A stretch of DNA of 33,859 nucleotides, from contig CAJUHY010000027.1 in NCBI GenBank assembly GCA_910585895.1, positions 1 through 33,859 of the forward strand. The letters run 5' to 3'. The translations under genes were made by a program, and so were the position numbers. Below, piece by piece: positions 22,791 to 31,436 of the stretch; the stretch's first letter is position 1; every line of letters begins with the position of its first letter. The DNA comes from an uncultured Lachnospiraceae bacterium (GTDB taxonomy: Bacteria > Bacillota > Clostridia > Lachnospirales > Lachnospiraceae). The notes beneath the pieces are model-generated. The model did no database searches, was not told the origin of the DNA, and was given only the letters and a program-made list of their open reading frames with translations.

Positions 22791-24023
22791 CTAACCTTTG
22801 ACCACACCGACTGTCCTTAATTTCCTTACCGGCGTAACCATATCCAGCTGCTGTGCCATCACCTGGTCAATATTTTTATAGGCAAACCGGCACTCCTCAG
22901 CCACATCATTTTTCTTGCGTTTTCCGAGCACAATGCCCTGCTCTTTTAAATCCAGCATCACCTTTTCCGTAGAAAATGATTTCATGGCGCCGGACCTGGA
23001 ATAGTTTCTGCCTGCGCCGTGCGAGGAAGTACAGAAGGACTCCTTATTGCCTTTCCCCTCTACCACATAGCTGTAAGAGCCCATAGCCCCCGGTATCACA
23101 GCCATCTCCCCCTGCCGTACCCTGGTCGCGCCTTTGCGGTGCACCCAGACATCGGCATCGTAATGATGTTCCAGCGCTGCATAATTGTGGTGGCAGTTAA
23201 TCTCCTCACCAAACTCCACAACATGGTCTGTATGCTTTTCTATCAGTTCTTTCACAATAGAACATGTCTTTTCCAGCATATGGGCACGATTTTCAAATGC
23301 ATAATCCATAGCAAGGTTCATCCAATGGATGTATTGCTGCCCTTCTGCGGAAGAAACAGGCAGAAATGATAAACGGTATTCATCCTTTACCTCGCTGTAC
23401 CATTTTCGGTTCAGTTCTCTGGCCTTCTCATGGAAGTAATCACAGATTGCTTTCCCAAGGTGGCGGCTCCCTGAATGCAGCATAATGCAGAGATAACCTT
23501 CTTCATCCTCCTGCAGCTCAATAAAATGGTTTCCTCCTCCCAGGCTTCCCACCTGGAAATATCCGTCGTCAATCAGAGGAACAAGTTCCGCATTATTTTG
23601 ATATTTCTCCATTTCCTGTTTCGCTTTGTCTAACACCTGCGATTCCTGAGGAACTTTATACCGTTCGGTATTCAGGGGAATCGTCCTCATAATATTGCCA
23701 ATCATAGCCTGAATGAGCGTTCCATTTCCGGTCTGAATCTGACGTATATCCTTCACCTTAATATTGGTAGGTATGAAGTCCATTCCACAGCCGATATCCA
23801 CTCCTACAGCATTAGGGATGATAACATCCCGGGTGGCAATCACTCCGCCAATCGGCATTCCCTTGCCAGCATGGGTGTCCGGCATCAGGCAAACCCATTT
23901 ATGGATAAAGGGAAGCTGTGACAGGTGATACGCCTGCTCCAGGCAATTTTCCTCCAACTGTTCTTTCTGTTCCATCCATACTTTCACTGGAAATCTGGTA
24001 TTTTCATTAAATAAAACAAACAT
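22791..24023 (-). CDS. rtcB: RtcB RNA-splicing ligase
   Basis: A 410-aa GTP- and Mn2+-dependent ligase that joins RNA ends bearing 2',3'-cyclic phosphate or 3'-phosphate to 5'-OH ends, repairing tRNAs cut by nucleases. All active-site residues are present: Cys79 in VGVDIGCGM, His166 in GGGNHF, His183 in MLHSGSR, His279 in EINCHHN, and the guanylated His335 in SSHGAGR. The numbering runs almost parallel to the E. coli enzyme (78, 168, 185, 281, 337). No archease gene (rtcB cofactor) or rtcA is adjacent. The ATG at 24023 has GAGGAG just upstream; 22 extra codons upstream overlap the promoter and are rejected. It is the first gene of a minus-strand series: rtcB, tRNA-like RNA, 343-nt unit, slipin. 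Confidence 0.95.
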   Translation of the reverse strand: MFVLFNENTRFPVKVWMEQKEQLEENCLEQAYHLSQLPFIHKWVCLMPDTHAGKGMPIGGVIATRDVIIPNAVGVDIGCGMDFIPTNIKVKDIRQIQTGNGTLIQAMIGNIMRTIPLNTERYKVPQESQVLDKAKQEMEKYQNNAELVPLIDDGYFQVGSLGGGNHFIELQEDEEGYLCIMLHSGSRHLGKAICDYFHEKARELNRKWYSEVKDEYRLSFLPVSSAEGQQYIHWMNLAMDYAFENRAHMLEKTCSIVKELIEKHTDHVVEFGEEINCHHNYAALEHHYDADVWVHRKGATRVRQGEMAVIPGAMGSYSYVVEGKGNKESFCTSSHGAGRNYSRSGAMKSFSTEKVMLDLKEQGIVLGKRKKNDVAEECRFAYKNIDQVMAQQLDMVTPVRKLRTVGVVKG

Positions 24024-24060
24024 ATTCTCCTCACCTTCCCTGTCTGTATCTGATGAGCCT

Positions 24061-24089
24061 ATTATATCCATGATTTTCCAAAATATCAT
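24061..24089 (-). promoter_or_regulatory. rtcB promoter with inverted repeat over the -35
   Basis: Minus-strand TATAAT at 24066-24061. At -35 the sequence is poor (ATGATA) and lies within a near-perfect inverted repeat, ATGATTTTCC/AAAATATCAT (24070-24089). This suggests control by a bound regulator; the adjacent WYL proteins are candidates. Confidence 0.6.
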
Positions 24090-24240
24090 TTCAAAAAAGC
24101 TGCGAACCTGATTTCAGACAACGAAAAAAATTGTATATCGACAGGAGTAAGGATTATCTATTGAGAAACGGAACAGCAGTATGTTACAATACTATTTATA
24201 TTATAGTAACCATATAAGATAAGAATAAGAGATATCTATC

Positions 24241-24820
24241 ATGAAGCCAGTATTGACAATAGATGAACTCATTAAAACTGCAAAGTATTTCTGTGAGACA
24301 GAAAGCAGAGAAAACCACCTTGAACTTATAGGCGTTACCGATGGGAAAGCTGTTGGTACATATGTTGAACATAAATTCCAGCATTTTCTCCAATCCAGAT
24401 ACACGGTAGATGTAGGAAGCAGTGCAAAGGGAATTGACTTGCCCGACGCTGATATTCAGACCGATATTAAAGTTACTTCTATTATACAGCCACAATCAAG
24501 TTGCCCATTTAAGAATGCTCGTCAAAAGATTTTTGGATTAGGCTATAATCTTTTGGTCTTTGTTTATAATAAGCAAGATACAAACAATACTTGTACCTTA
24601 AACTTTACTCACTGCACATTCGTAACCAAAGAAAGAACAGCCGATTAAAAATGTTCCAGGTGACGAAATTATATATAATGACCTTGCTAAAGAAATACTT
24701 GAATATCTGCCAGAACAAGGTTATTTAACTATTAGTAATGCGTTACAGTGGCGGTTACAGTATTCAAGAGTTATTTCGTTGGATAATAGTGTTCAAGGAG
24801 TTATTAATCATGAGTGGTAA
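24241..24820 (+). pseudogene. Type II restriction endonuclease, frameshifted
   Basis: The first frame (24241-24648, 135 aa) starts MKPVLTIDEL and has a PD-(D/E)xK-like core, GIDLPDADI then TDIKVTS. It ends ERTAD-stop at GCCGATTAA. The next frame is open without interruption from 24638 to a TAA at 24820 and reads as a natural continuation (KNVPGDEIIYNDLAKEIL...). One missing base near 24645-24650 explains it: GATTAT-AAA would give ...ERTADYKNVPGDE. The intact protein would be about 193 aa. The second frame overlaps the methyltransferase start by 11 bases, as usual in R-M pairs. AT-rich codon use differs from neighbours. It may be a real inactivating mutation or a sequencing error. Confidence 0.75.
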
Positions 24821-25937
24821 ACGTGAATATGGAGATTATCAAACCCCTATTGACTTTGCAGAAAAGGTTTGCCATTATCTAAAAGATTTCCGCCATCTTG
24901 AACCATCTGTGATAGTTGAACCAACTTGCGGATTAGGCAGTTTTCTAAAAAGCAGCCTTTTGTTTGATGCCAAAGAATATTACGGAATAGAAATAAACCC
25001 TAAATATTGTGAAATTTGCAGGGATTCTATAAAAGACGATAGAGTACATATAATCAATTCTGATTTCTTTGCTTTTTCGTCAAATACTTTAATAAAAGAC
25101 AAACGTCAAATACTTGTCATTGGAAACCCTCCATGGGTGACTAATAGCACATTGTCTTCTCTCGGTTCTGATAATTTGCCTATAAAGACCAATTTCAAAA
25201 GATTAAAAGGCATTGACGCTATCACAGGCGCAAGTAATTTTGATATATGCGAATATATTATCTTACAATTGATTAACGAATACAGAGATACTAACACAGT
25301 ATTATCCATGTTGTGCAAAACATCAGTTGCAAGAAATATATTTAAAGAGTTAAAAAGAAATTATATTGCATTTTTTTCTTACGATATTCTGGAATTTGAT
25401 GCAGCAAAAGTGTTTGGCATCAGCGCAAGCGCCTGTATATTAGTTATCCAACTTTCAGATAAAACTAATACATCGGATGTTTGTAATGTATATGACTTTG
25501 AATGCCCCAAAACACCCAGGTCACAGTTTGGATATTCAAATGGGAGGTTTTATAGCAATTCAAAATTTGTTATTGTCACGCAAAAGAAAGCTCGTGAAGA
25601 AACGAAGCATCTTGAATATGAGGTACCAAAAACATGGGAATATCTCAATAATAATATTAAACTTTTCGAACGTAGAAAAAGTTCTATATATCATGGTGCG
25701 CCTCCGTTTTCTATGTTTGGTGTAGGCGATTATTCGTATTCGCGTTACAAAGTTGGTGTTAGCGGTTTTTATAAGCAGCCTTTATTCTCTGTACTTGATT
25801 CAGACGATGAAAAACCTGTTATGACAGACGAACTTACACAAATAGAACAGAATTTGAATTTAACCTATTATGTTACCGATTCTATGTACAATGCATTTAA
25901 AGAATTACTTGAAATCGGACAAATGACTTTTACATAA
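24810..25937 (+). CDS. Type II DNA adenine methyltransferase
   Basis: A 375-aa SAM-dependent N6-adenine methyltransferase protecting the target of the adjacent nuclease. It starts MSGKREYGDYQTPIDFAEKV at 24810, with AAGGAG 9 bases upstream. SAM motif I is PTCGLGSFL (39-47), the acidic residue follows in YYGIEINPKY, and catalytic motif IV is NPPW (106-109). The C-terminal half should hold the target-recognition region. The gene is complete and markedly AT-rich, like the nuclease and unlike rtcB or the WYL genes, which suggests recent transfer. The recognition sequence cannot be told from the protein by eye. Confidence 0.88.
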   Translation: MSGKREYGDYQTPIDFAEKVCHYLKDFRHLEPSVIVEPTCGLGSFLKSSLLFDAKEYYGIEINPKYCEICRDSIKDDRVHIINSDFFAFSSNTLIKDKRQILVIGNPPWVTNSTLSSLGSDNLPIKTNFKRLKGIDAITGASNFDICEYIILQLINEYRDTNTVLSMLCKTSVARNIFKELKRNYIAFFSYDILEFDAAKVFGISASACILVIQLSDKTNTSDVCNVYDFECPKTPRSQFGYSNGRFYSNSKFVIVTQKKAREETKHLEYEVPKTWEYLNNNIKLFERRKSSIYHGAPPFSMFGVGDYSYSRYKVGVSGFYKQPLFSVLDSDDEKPVMTDELTQIEQNLNLTYYVTDSMYNAFKELLEIGQMTFT

Positions 25938-25951
25938 TTTATTGTTATAAT
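25923..25951 (+). promoter_or_regulatory. Promoter for the WYL gene pair
   Basis: ATGACT (25923-25928), a 17-base spacer, TATAAT (25946-25951). It overlaps the 3' end of the methyltransferase gene, giving the WYL genes their own transcription. Confidence 0.65.
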
Positions 25952-25976
25952 CTGGAAAACAAGGAGAGACAGCAGA

Positions 25977-27236
25977 ATGTCAGATTTTCAGGAATTAATC
26001 AAAAGCTTTTCCAACATTAGAGAATATGTCCGTGACTTCTTTGTCTACGGATTTAAAACCCGCAGTGATTTTAAACATAAAAGCCCCCGGACTTATGACA
26101 ATCAGCGAAGACGCTTGGAAAGCTGGCTTGCCCCCTATGTGCGCAAAGATTACGTCTCCGGGGGATTCAACCTTTCCCTCGCCATTGACAGCAATCTCCT
26201 CGACACCAATCCCTTATTTCAGGTGTGGAAAACAAAAAGTTTCACGGATAACGATATCCAACTGCATTTTTTTATACTGGATTTCCTGCAGGATGGCAAA
26301 GCACGGACTGCAGAGGAAATCACCGACCGGCTTCTTACAGATTATGAAGTTCTCTTTGATATCCAGACCGTCCGCCGTAAATGCAACAGCTATGCCAAAG
26401 AAGGGCTCTTACATAAACAAAAATCCGGCAAAACGGTTGTGTTTTCTCTTGATAATACCCTTATGCAATGGCTGAAATCTAATGAGAACATAAATGACGC
26501 TCTTGCATTTTACCAAATGGCAGGCAACTTGGGAATTATTGCCAATGAACTATTAGAACAGCTGGATGTTCAAAATCAAATCTTCCGCGTAAAACACAGC
26601 TTCTTTGTGCACACGCTGGAAGACGAGATACTGTTCGCCCTGTTGCAAGCTATGCATAGACAAACTGCCGTAAAGCTTGAGGTAAAAAGCTCCAAAAGAG
26701 AAATAAAAAATATAGTGCATTGCATTCCTCTGCAGATATTTACCAGTACCAGGAGCGGACGACGTTTCCTATGTGCATACCTTAACGGCAGCAGGCGTTT
26801 CTCCTGCTTTCGTCTGGATACTGTCAAGAATGTCTTTCTCTTAGAAGAGGCAGAAAATTATCAAAAACTGCTTGCCAGCTTAGAGCGCAACCGTCCATAT
26901 CTGTGGGGCGTGTCCTTCCAAAGCGAAGAACGCCATCACCTCGAACGCCTAACCATGACCATATGGGCATTAGAACCAACAGAAAACTATATTGTTGAGC
27001 GCCTAAAACGCGAAGGGCGGGGAGGAACCATCACAAGAACCGCACGGAATACTTATCAGTATGAAATAGAAGTCTTTGACTGTAACGAAATGCTTCCTTG
27101 GATACGCACATTCATTGGCAGAATCCTTTCACTGGAATGCACTGCCAAATCTGTAGAACGGCGTTTTTACAAGGATTTACAGACCATGTACCAAATATAT
27201 GGTATCGAAGACCCCGCAGACAAGCAACATAAATGA
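25977..27236 (+). CDS. WYL-domain transcriptional regulator 1
   Basis: A 419-aa protein. Residues 1-80 are helical. A winged helix lies at about 88-160 (FILDFLQDGKARTAEEITDRLL...TVRRKCNSYAKEGLLHKQ) and a WYL-type Sm-like fold at about 215-300 (AMHRQTAVKLEVKSS...RRFLCAYLNGSRRFSCFRLDTVKNV, with CAYL in place of WYL). A C-terminal WCX-like extension follows from about 320. WYL proteins bind nucleic acid ligands and act as regulators in phage defence and DNA/RNA damage responses. AAGGAG sits upstream of the ATG. It is followed 63 bases later by a second WYL gene; the pair points away from rtcB, with the R-M genes between. Confidence 0.85.
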   Translation: MSDFQELIKSFSNIREYVRDFFVYGFKTRSDFKHKSPRTYDNQRRRLESWLAPYVRKDYVSGGFNLSLAIDSNLLDTNPLFQVWKTKSFTDNDIQLHFFILDFLQDGKARTAEEITDRLLTDYEVLFDIQTVRRKCNSYAKEGLLHKQKSGKTVVFSLDNTLMQWLKSNENINDALAFYQMAGNLGIIANELLEQLDVQNQIFRVKHSFFVHTLEDEILFALLQAMHRQTAVKLEVKSSKREIKNIVHCIPLQIFTSTRSGRRFLCAYLNGSRRFSCFRLDTVKNVFLLEEAENYQKLLASLERNRPYLWGVSFQSEERHHLERLTMTIWALEPTENYIVERLKREGRGGTITRTARNTYQYEIEVFDCNEMLPWIRTFIGRILSLECTAKSVERRFYKDLQTMYQIYGIEDPADKQHK

Positions 27237-27240
27237 CCGA

Positions 27241-27272
27241 TTGCAAAATCCTCACATCATATGGATTTGCAA
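27241..27272 (+). other. Intercistronic inverted repeat between the WYL genes
   Basis: TTGCAAAATCC (27241-27251) and GGATTTGCAA (27263-27272) pair over 10 bp with one bulged A. It could be an operator, a processing site or a partial terminator that lowers expression of the second gene. Confidence 0.55.
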
Positions 27273-27299
27273 ACCTAATTTAATTTAAGGAGACTGCTT

Positions 27300-28268
27300 A
27301 TGGAAATATTCTCTGAAATCTATAGCTGCTACTACCGTGTACTGCGCCATCTGCTGAGCAGCCAGAATCCTCTGACAATAAAAGACATTTATAACCGTAT
27401 CTGCCAGGAGGGATTTGAAGAAAGCCTGCTTTCCATTATCCCCAAACTGGAAAATGGCACATGGAATCTGTTTAAAAAAGAAGGTCAACTGTACCTTTCC
27501 AAACTCTCGCCTTTTTTCACGACACCACTCACTGACCTGGAAAAATCCTACCTCAAAGCGTTATTGTCCGACCCGCGCATAGGACTGTTTCTTGAACCCA
27601 CACAATCAGAAGCTTTAAACGATATGCTCGCCCATGTTCCCCCTCTCTGGCAGCAGGAACAATTCTGCTGCTATGACAGGTTTGCTGATGGCGATCCTTA
27701 CGGAGATGAAACATACCGCCGCAATTTTCGCCTTCTTCTGGCTGCACAGAAAAATCGCCTATATGCAGATATTGATTACAATTCCCCCAAGGGCAACCGC
27801 GTCCACCACTATTATGTTCCCATCCGTCTGGAATACTCTTTGAAGAATGATAAATTTCGTGTTTTAGCTCTCGAACACCACCATCAAAAACGGCGGAAGC
27901 TGGAAATTCTCAATATCGACCGCATTACCAATGTGCAGCTCACAGAGAAGACACTATCTCCTTCTGTCGATATAAATTCAATTATCAGGAACTCTTACTA
28001 CAAAGAACCTTTAAAGCTGCGCATTATCAACAAGCGCAATGCGCTTGAGCGCGCGATGCTGCATTTTGCCAATTATGAAAAAAATACTGTGAAAATAGAT
28101 GAAAATACATATGAATGCCTGATTTATTATAATCAGAATATGCAGACAGAATTGTTGATTGAAGTCATGTCATTTGGACCCATGCTTACTGTAATTGGAA
28201 ATGAAAGATTTCTGGAAAGCCTCAAAGGACGGCTGAAAAAGCAGAGGGTACTTTATCACTTACCCTGA
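27300..28268 (+). CDS. WYL-domain transcriptional regulator 2
   Basis: A 322-aa protein. The N-terminal winged-helix-like part covers about 1-85 (LRHLLSSQNPLTIKDIYNRICQEGF). A WYL-type domain lies at about 150-225 (LLAAQKNRLYADIDYNSPKGNRVHHYYVPIRLEYS...KFRVLALEH...ILNIDRITNVQL) and a WCX-like C-terminus at about 245-322. AAGGAG is 7 bases before the ATG. Two different WYL proteins in tandem suggest a heteromeric sensor. Their placement beside rtcB suggests they control RNA repair in response to RNA fragments; this is inference. Confidence 0.83.
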   Translation: MEIFSEIYSCYYRVLRHLLSSQNPLTIKDIYNRICQEGFEESLLSIIPKLENGTWNLFKKEGQLYLSKLSPFFTTPLTDLEKSYLKALLSDPRIGLFLEPTQSEALNDMLAHVPPLWQQEQFCCYDRFADGDPYGDETYRRNFRLLLAAQKNRLYADIDYNSPKGNRVHHYYVPIRLEYSLKNDKFRVLALEHHHQKRRKLEILNIDRITNVQLTEKTLSPSVDINSIIRNSYYKEPLKLRIINKRNALERAMLHFANYEKNTVKIDENTYECLIYYNQNMQTELLIEVMSFGPMLTVIGNERFLESLKGRLKKQRVLYHLP

Positions 28269-28317
28269 CTTGCACGAAGATTCAAATATGAAATCGTATT
28301 GTCTGCTTTGATTGCCG

Positions 28318-28401
28318 TTAAAAGCTTTCTATTGCTGATACCGCAAGCATTGCTTCTATTACATGGAAAAATACACTTGTGTCAAGTAAATAATGCTCCA
28401 T
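28318..28401 (-). pseudogene. PIN-domain (VapC-like) N-terminal remnant
   Basis: A 27-codon frame, MEHYLLDTSVFFHVIEAML..., carries the first strand and catalytic Asp of a PIN nuclease (LLDTSVFF), then stops at TAA. A full PIN domain needs about 120 residues, and no continuation of PIN type is seen in other frames. It begins 15 bases after the truncated response-regulator gene, on the same strand. Confidence 0.5.
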
Positions 28402-28416
28402 AACATATCGCTCCCC

Positions 28417-28860
28417 TTATTCCATATATGGTATTTCCCCTGTATTTTTCACTAATGCTTCTATGCCTTCTTTTGTTAAAGGATTTAAAAGCCCAATTAT
28501 CGCATCTATCAGTTCCTCCAAATCGGCTCCGGCTCCCTTATTGATATACTTATCTATGCCAATATTTACTAATTCCTTCAAATTTGTGTACTCTCCATAA
28601 TTCGTATACACAACTACATAGATATATGGATCTGTACGACGTATCTCCCTTAAAACTTCATCCCCCTGCATTCCTGGCATCTTTAAATCCAATAGAATCA
28701 AATCATATTTATTGGGATTTTTCTTTAACAATTCCAATCCCTTCTCCCCATCCGGCGCAATGTCTGCTGCTATCTCATGCAGTTCAAGCGCTCCCTTCAC
28801 CGGCTTTGCTGTATCCAATTTTCCACACAATATACAGACCCAACCCCTCCCCGCCATCAT
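28417..28860 (-). CDS. Response-regulator receiver domain, N-terminally damaged
   Basis: The receiver fold is recognisable from LDTAKPVKGALELHEIAADIAPDGEK onward (about residue 15). It has phospho-acceptor Asp in LILLDLKMPGMQGDE and switch residues VVYTNYG and DKYINKG. The first strand and at least one acidic-pocket Asp are missing. In this frame they are replaced by a meaningless N-terminus (MMAGRGWVCILCG) that is really the kinase gene read out of frame. There is no output domain. A deletion that joined the kinase end to the regulator start explains both. The annotated ATG is probably not a native start, so treat it as a likely pseudogene. Confidence 0.65.
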   Translation of the reverse strand: MMAGRGWVCILCGKLDTAKPVKGALELHEIAADIAPDGEKGLELLKKNPNKYDLILLDLKMPGMQGDEVLREIRRTDPYIYVVVYTNYGEYTNLKELVNIGIDKYINKGAGADLEELIDAIIGLLNPLTKEGIEALVKNTGEIPYME

Positions 28861-30241
28861 CCTTCGTCGGACTTACTTTTTCCTGTTTGGTCGAGAAAAA
28901 TGGTTCAAAAATTTTGTTCGCCAGGCTGCGGGGAATGCCTTTTCCATTGTCCGAAAATTTTATAATTATCTTATTGGGCTTATTCTCAACAAAACATTTT
29001 AATTGCCCATCTGCTCCTGACTCCCGCACAGAATGAATGGCATTGATAATCAGATTATAAAATATCTGGTGAAACTTTAAATAATCTCCAAATAACATAG
29101 CAGCGCTATGTCCTTCAAGTGGCTTCTTCAATTTGTCTATACGAGATATCTGACGCAAAATGTTGTTTAATATACCATCAATATCTGTCGGCACTGCTTT
29201 ACCATACTTCTTTTTCATAAAATATAGTCCAATATCATACCGTATGTTTGTCAGGGGCTGACCTAATTCATGGGAAAACCCTTTAATCAAATCTTTCGTG
29301 GCAATCAATTGGCGGTTGTGCTCTTTCTCAGAAACAATGTCCCGCAGCATTGCCCAAACGCCTTCATCTGTTTCAGTTGCAGTATCCTCTCCTTTTCTCA
29401 ATTGACCGTTTTTACGAATTTTCTCCCGGTTTAGCCTTTCCATATGGGTAATCATTTCATCTGCCTCGGTCAGCATCTCAAATTGGACATAAAAATTATA
29501 AAGCGTCTTACTGATCGCCGGACTATTTTTAGCTGAAACTCGAATTTTACTCAATGACTGCAACAGCTGTTCATTATCCCTTTTCTCCTTGAAATAATAT
29601 ACTAACTCATATTGTATATTGAAATCTCCCCTATCAACTATATACGGATTATCCTCAAGATATCTATCGGCAGCAGAGTAATTTCCGAGTTGGCGACATA
29701 AACGAAATAAAGTCCTTACCACAACGCCGTCCTGTGTAATCTTCAGCATTTTCAAAGTAAGTTTTAAGGCTATATTTAAAAACTTATTTTTCTCCATAGC
29801 TGAGACAACAATTTTATAATTGTTGTCACAAATTTGAAAATCTGCTAATTTCATCTGTTGTCCAATTACAAAGAAAAAAGTATATAATGTTCTCTGATTC
29901 GCTGTATCTATAAACTGTTTCATTACAGAACTTTTTTTAGGATTACCTAAAATCTTAGCATACACATTTACATCCGTATTAGGAAAAATAAATGTTTCAG
30001 ACATAAATTCCACTAATTTGACGCGGCTTTCCGCCGTAACCGAATCATTATCTAATATTTCTAAAAGATGACTGCAAAGGAATGCATCTTTCCCCTGAAA
30101 ACATTCATTTCTTCTCAGCTTATTTATAAACCGAAATAAATTTGTTATTAAATTTGTCTTCTCCCTGATACGCAGCACGAACTTTATATAGGAATAAAAT
30201 GATTCCTCATACATAGAACACTCATACTGTAAATCCCCCAC
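28784..30241 (-). CDS. Cytosolic TPR-like sensor histidine kinase, C-terminally truncated
   Basis: A 485-aa protein without membrane segments. Residues 1 to about 290 are helical and TPR-like. The HisKA-like H box reads IKGFSHELGQPLTNIRYD, and the ATPase has the N box (FYNLIINAIHSV), G1 (FSDNGKGIP), F (IFEPFFSTK) and G2 (GEGLGLYIV). Right after G2 the sequence turns into IGYSKAGEGSA-stop, so the last strands of the ATPase domain, about 25 residues, are missing. The final codons overlap the response-regulator frame. The start is uncertain: GTG at 30241 or ATG at 30214, neither with a good ribosome site. The kinase is probably inactive. Confidence 0.72.
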   Translation of the reverse strand: MGDLQYECSMYEESFYSYIKFVLRIREKTNLITNLFRFINKLRRNECFQGKDAFLCSHLLEILDNDSVTAESRVKLVEFMSETFIFPNTDVNVYAKILGNPKKSSVMKQFIDTANQRTLYTFFFVIGQQMKLADFQICDNNYKIVVSAMEKNKFLNIALKLTLKMLKITQDGVVVRTLFRLCRQLGNYSAADRYLEDNPYIVDRGDFNIQYELVYYFKEKRDNEQLLQSLSKIRVSAKNSPAISKTLYNFYVQFEMLTEADEMITHMERLNREKIRKNGQLRKGEDTATETDEGVWAMLRDIVSEKEHNRQLIATKDLIKGFSHELGQPLTNIRYDIGLYFMKKKYGKAVPTDIDGILNNILRQISRIDKLKKPLEGHSAAMLFGDYLKFHQIFYNLIINAIHSVRESGADGQLKCFVENKPNKIIIKFSDNGKGIPRSLANKIFEPFFSTKQEKVSPTKDDGGEGLGLYIVWKIGYSKAGEGSA

Positions 30242-30326
30242 TTTTAAATTGTCCGTTTATTTTTCTGCAGATGCTATATATTTCGAGAATAGTATATCAT
30301 ATGATTCCTGCACTGAAAAGAATAAT

Positions 30327-31424
30327 TCAAGTCAATGTTTCGCTGTTGTTAAGAACAAGCGTGCTGAAAAGGAAAAGCACATCCTGGTTATTAAATTCAA
30401 TAAATTTGTCAAGAAAATCAGCTCTCAGATACCTGATATCAACCAACGTGACTTTTGAATATCCCTCAACAAGAAGCGGCGCTATACTGCTTGCAAAAGA
30501 ATCCCTGAAAATTATAAGTTCACGGTCTTTTTGGCAAGTTGGATTATCTATGGTAATGAGAGAAAGCGCGCCCGAAAGAAACATTTCATATGGGTCCTTA
30601 CCTGCGGCCTTGTCCATATCGTAGATTCCGCCAACCGTACCCTTTTCATGATTTGTCACCTTACAACTGTCGAGGACGTCGTTTGTAAGGTAATATATGG
30701 TCTCTGCAGGCAGCAAAAGGGCTGACTGACCATAATAAACTCCGTAAAATGGATAGTCAAGCGTCTTTGGGGTATATTGGTCCGAAAGAGTGACACCCAT
30801 ATCTGCGGCAAGCTTTGCAGCCGTATCCGTAAGTTTTTCCTGGCGCCAGTGCGTATCGCTCTTATAATAATCGGTGATGTCAAGGGTTCCGGTGATATCA
30901 ATATATTTGGCATAATTCATTTTATCCTGCATCATGGCAAACAGCTTTTTATAATCCATACTGAGATAACCGTTCTGCTCTGCAAGAAAGTAACTCTTAT
31001 CAGGAACTATTGAGAGATAGATATTCAAACTTTTATCTGCGAGGAAATTCTCATAAATAAACTTAAATCGGTCCGCAGCATGATTGACAGACTCCTCATT
31101 CAGCGGATATTCAAGCTTTGCAGCATAACCGTCTTTCATATATATGCCGTTATTGTCAAGCTGACCGAACATATAATAAGTTGAAAATGCCTTGATTGTC
31201 CGAAAAGTATCACGCATGGGGAACTGATCCTGCGTGTAATTCTCAAATTTTGTTATAAAACTTCCATCCTCGACAGCATCCGGTGAAATTTCCGGAAACT
31301 GTGCCAGCTTTCGCCTTTCGCTGTCTGAAAACTCCCTGGAAGGCTTTATCCAGGCAGCTATCGACATACTTACAAAAATCAGGCCAACAAAGACAACACA
31401 AATCATGTGCTTATATTTTTTCAT
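30327..31424 (-). CDS. DHHW/AlgX-like extracellular acyl-transfer protein
   Basis: A 365-aa protein with an N-terminal signal anchor (residues 7-25). It then carries motifs of the DHHW/AlgX-like SGNH family: YYKSDTHWRQ (D-x-H pair) and IFRDSFASS (nucleophile Ser region). These proteins take acyl groups exported by MBOAT partners and place them on wall or exopolysaccharides outside the membrane. It starts 12 bases after the MBOAT stop, with AAGGAGGAAGAGG upstream of the ATG. The acceptor polymer is not identifiable here. Confidence 0.87.
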   Translation of the reverse strand: MKKYKHMICVVFVGLIFVSMSIAAWIKPSREFSDSERRKLAQFPEISPDAVEDGSFITKFENYTQDQFPMRDTFRTIKAFSTYYMFGQLDNNGIYMKDGYAAKLEYPLNEESVNHAADRFKFIYENFLADKSLNIYLSIVPDKSYFLAEQNGYLSMDYKKLFAMMQDKMNYAKYIDITGTLDITDYYKSDTHWRQEKLTDTAAKLAADMGVTLSDQYTPKTLDYPFYGVYYGQSALLLPAETIYYLTNDVLDSCKVTNHEKGTVGGIYDMDKAAGKDPYEMFLSGALSLITIDNPTCQKDRELIIFRDSFASSIAPLLVEGYSKVTLVDIRYLRADFLDKFIEFNNQDVLFLFSTLVLNNSETLT

Positions 31425-31436
31425 TCCTCTTCCTCC

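Noticed and set aside
24024..24089. Longer N-terminus for RtcB
   Set aside because: These codons overlap the -10 box and the inverted repeat, and RtcB proteins do not carry such an extension.
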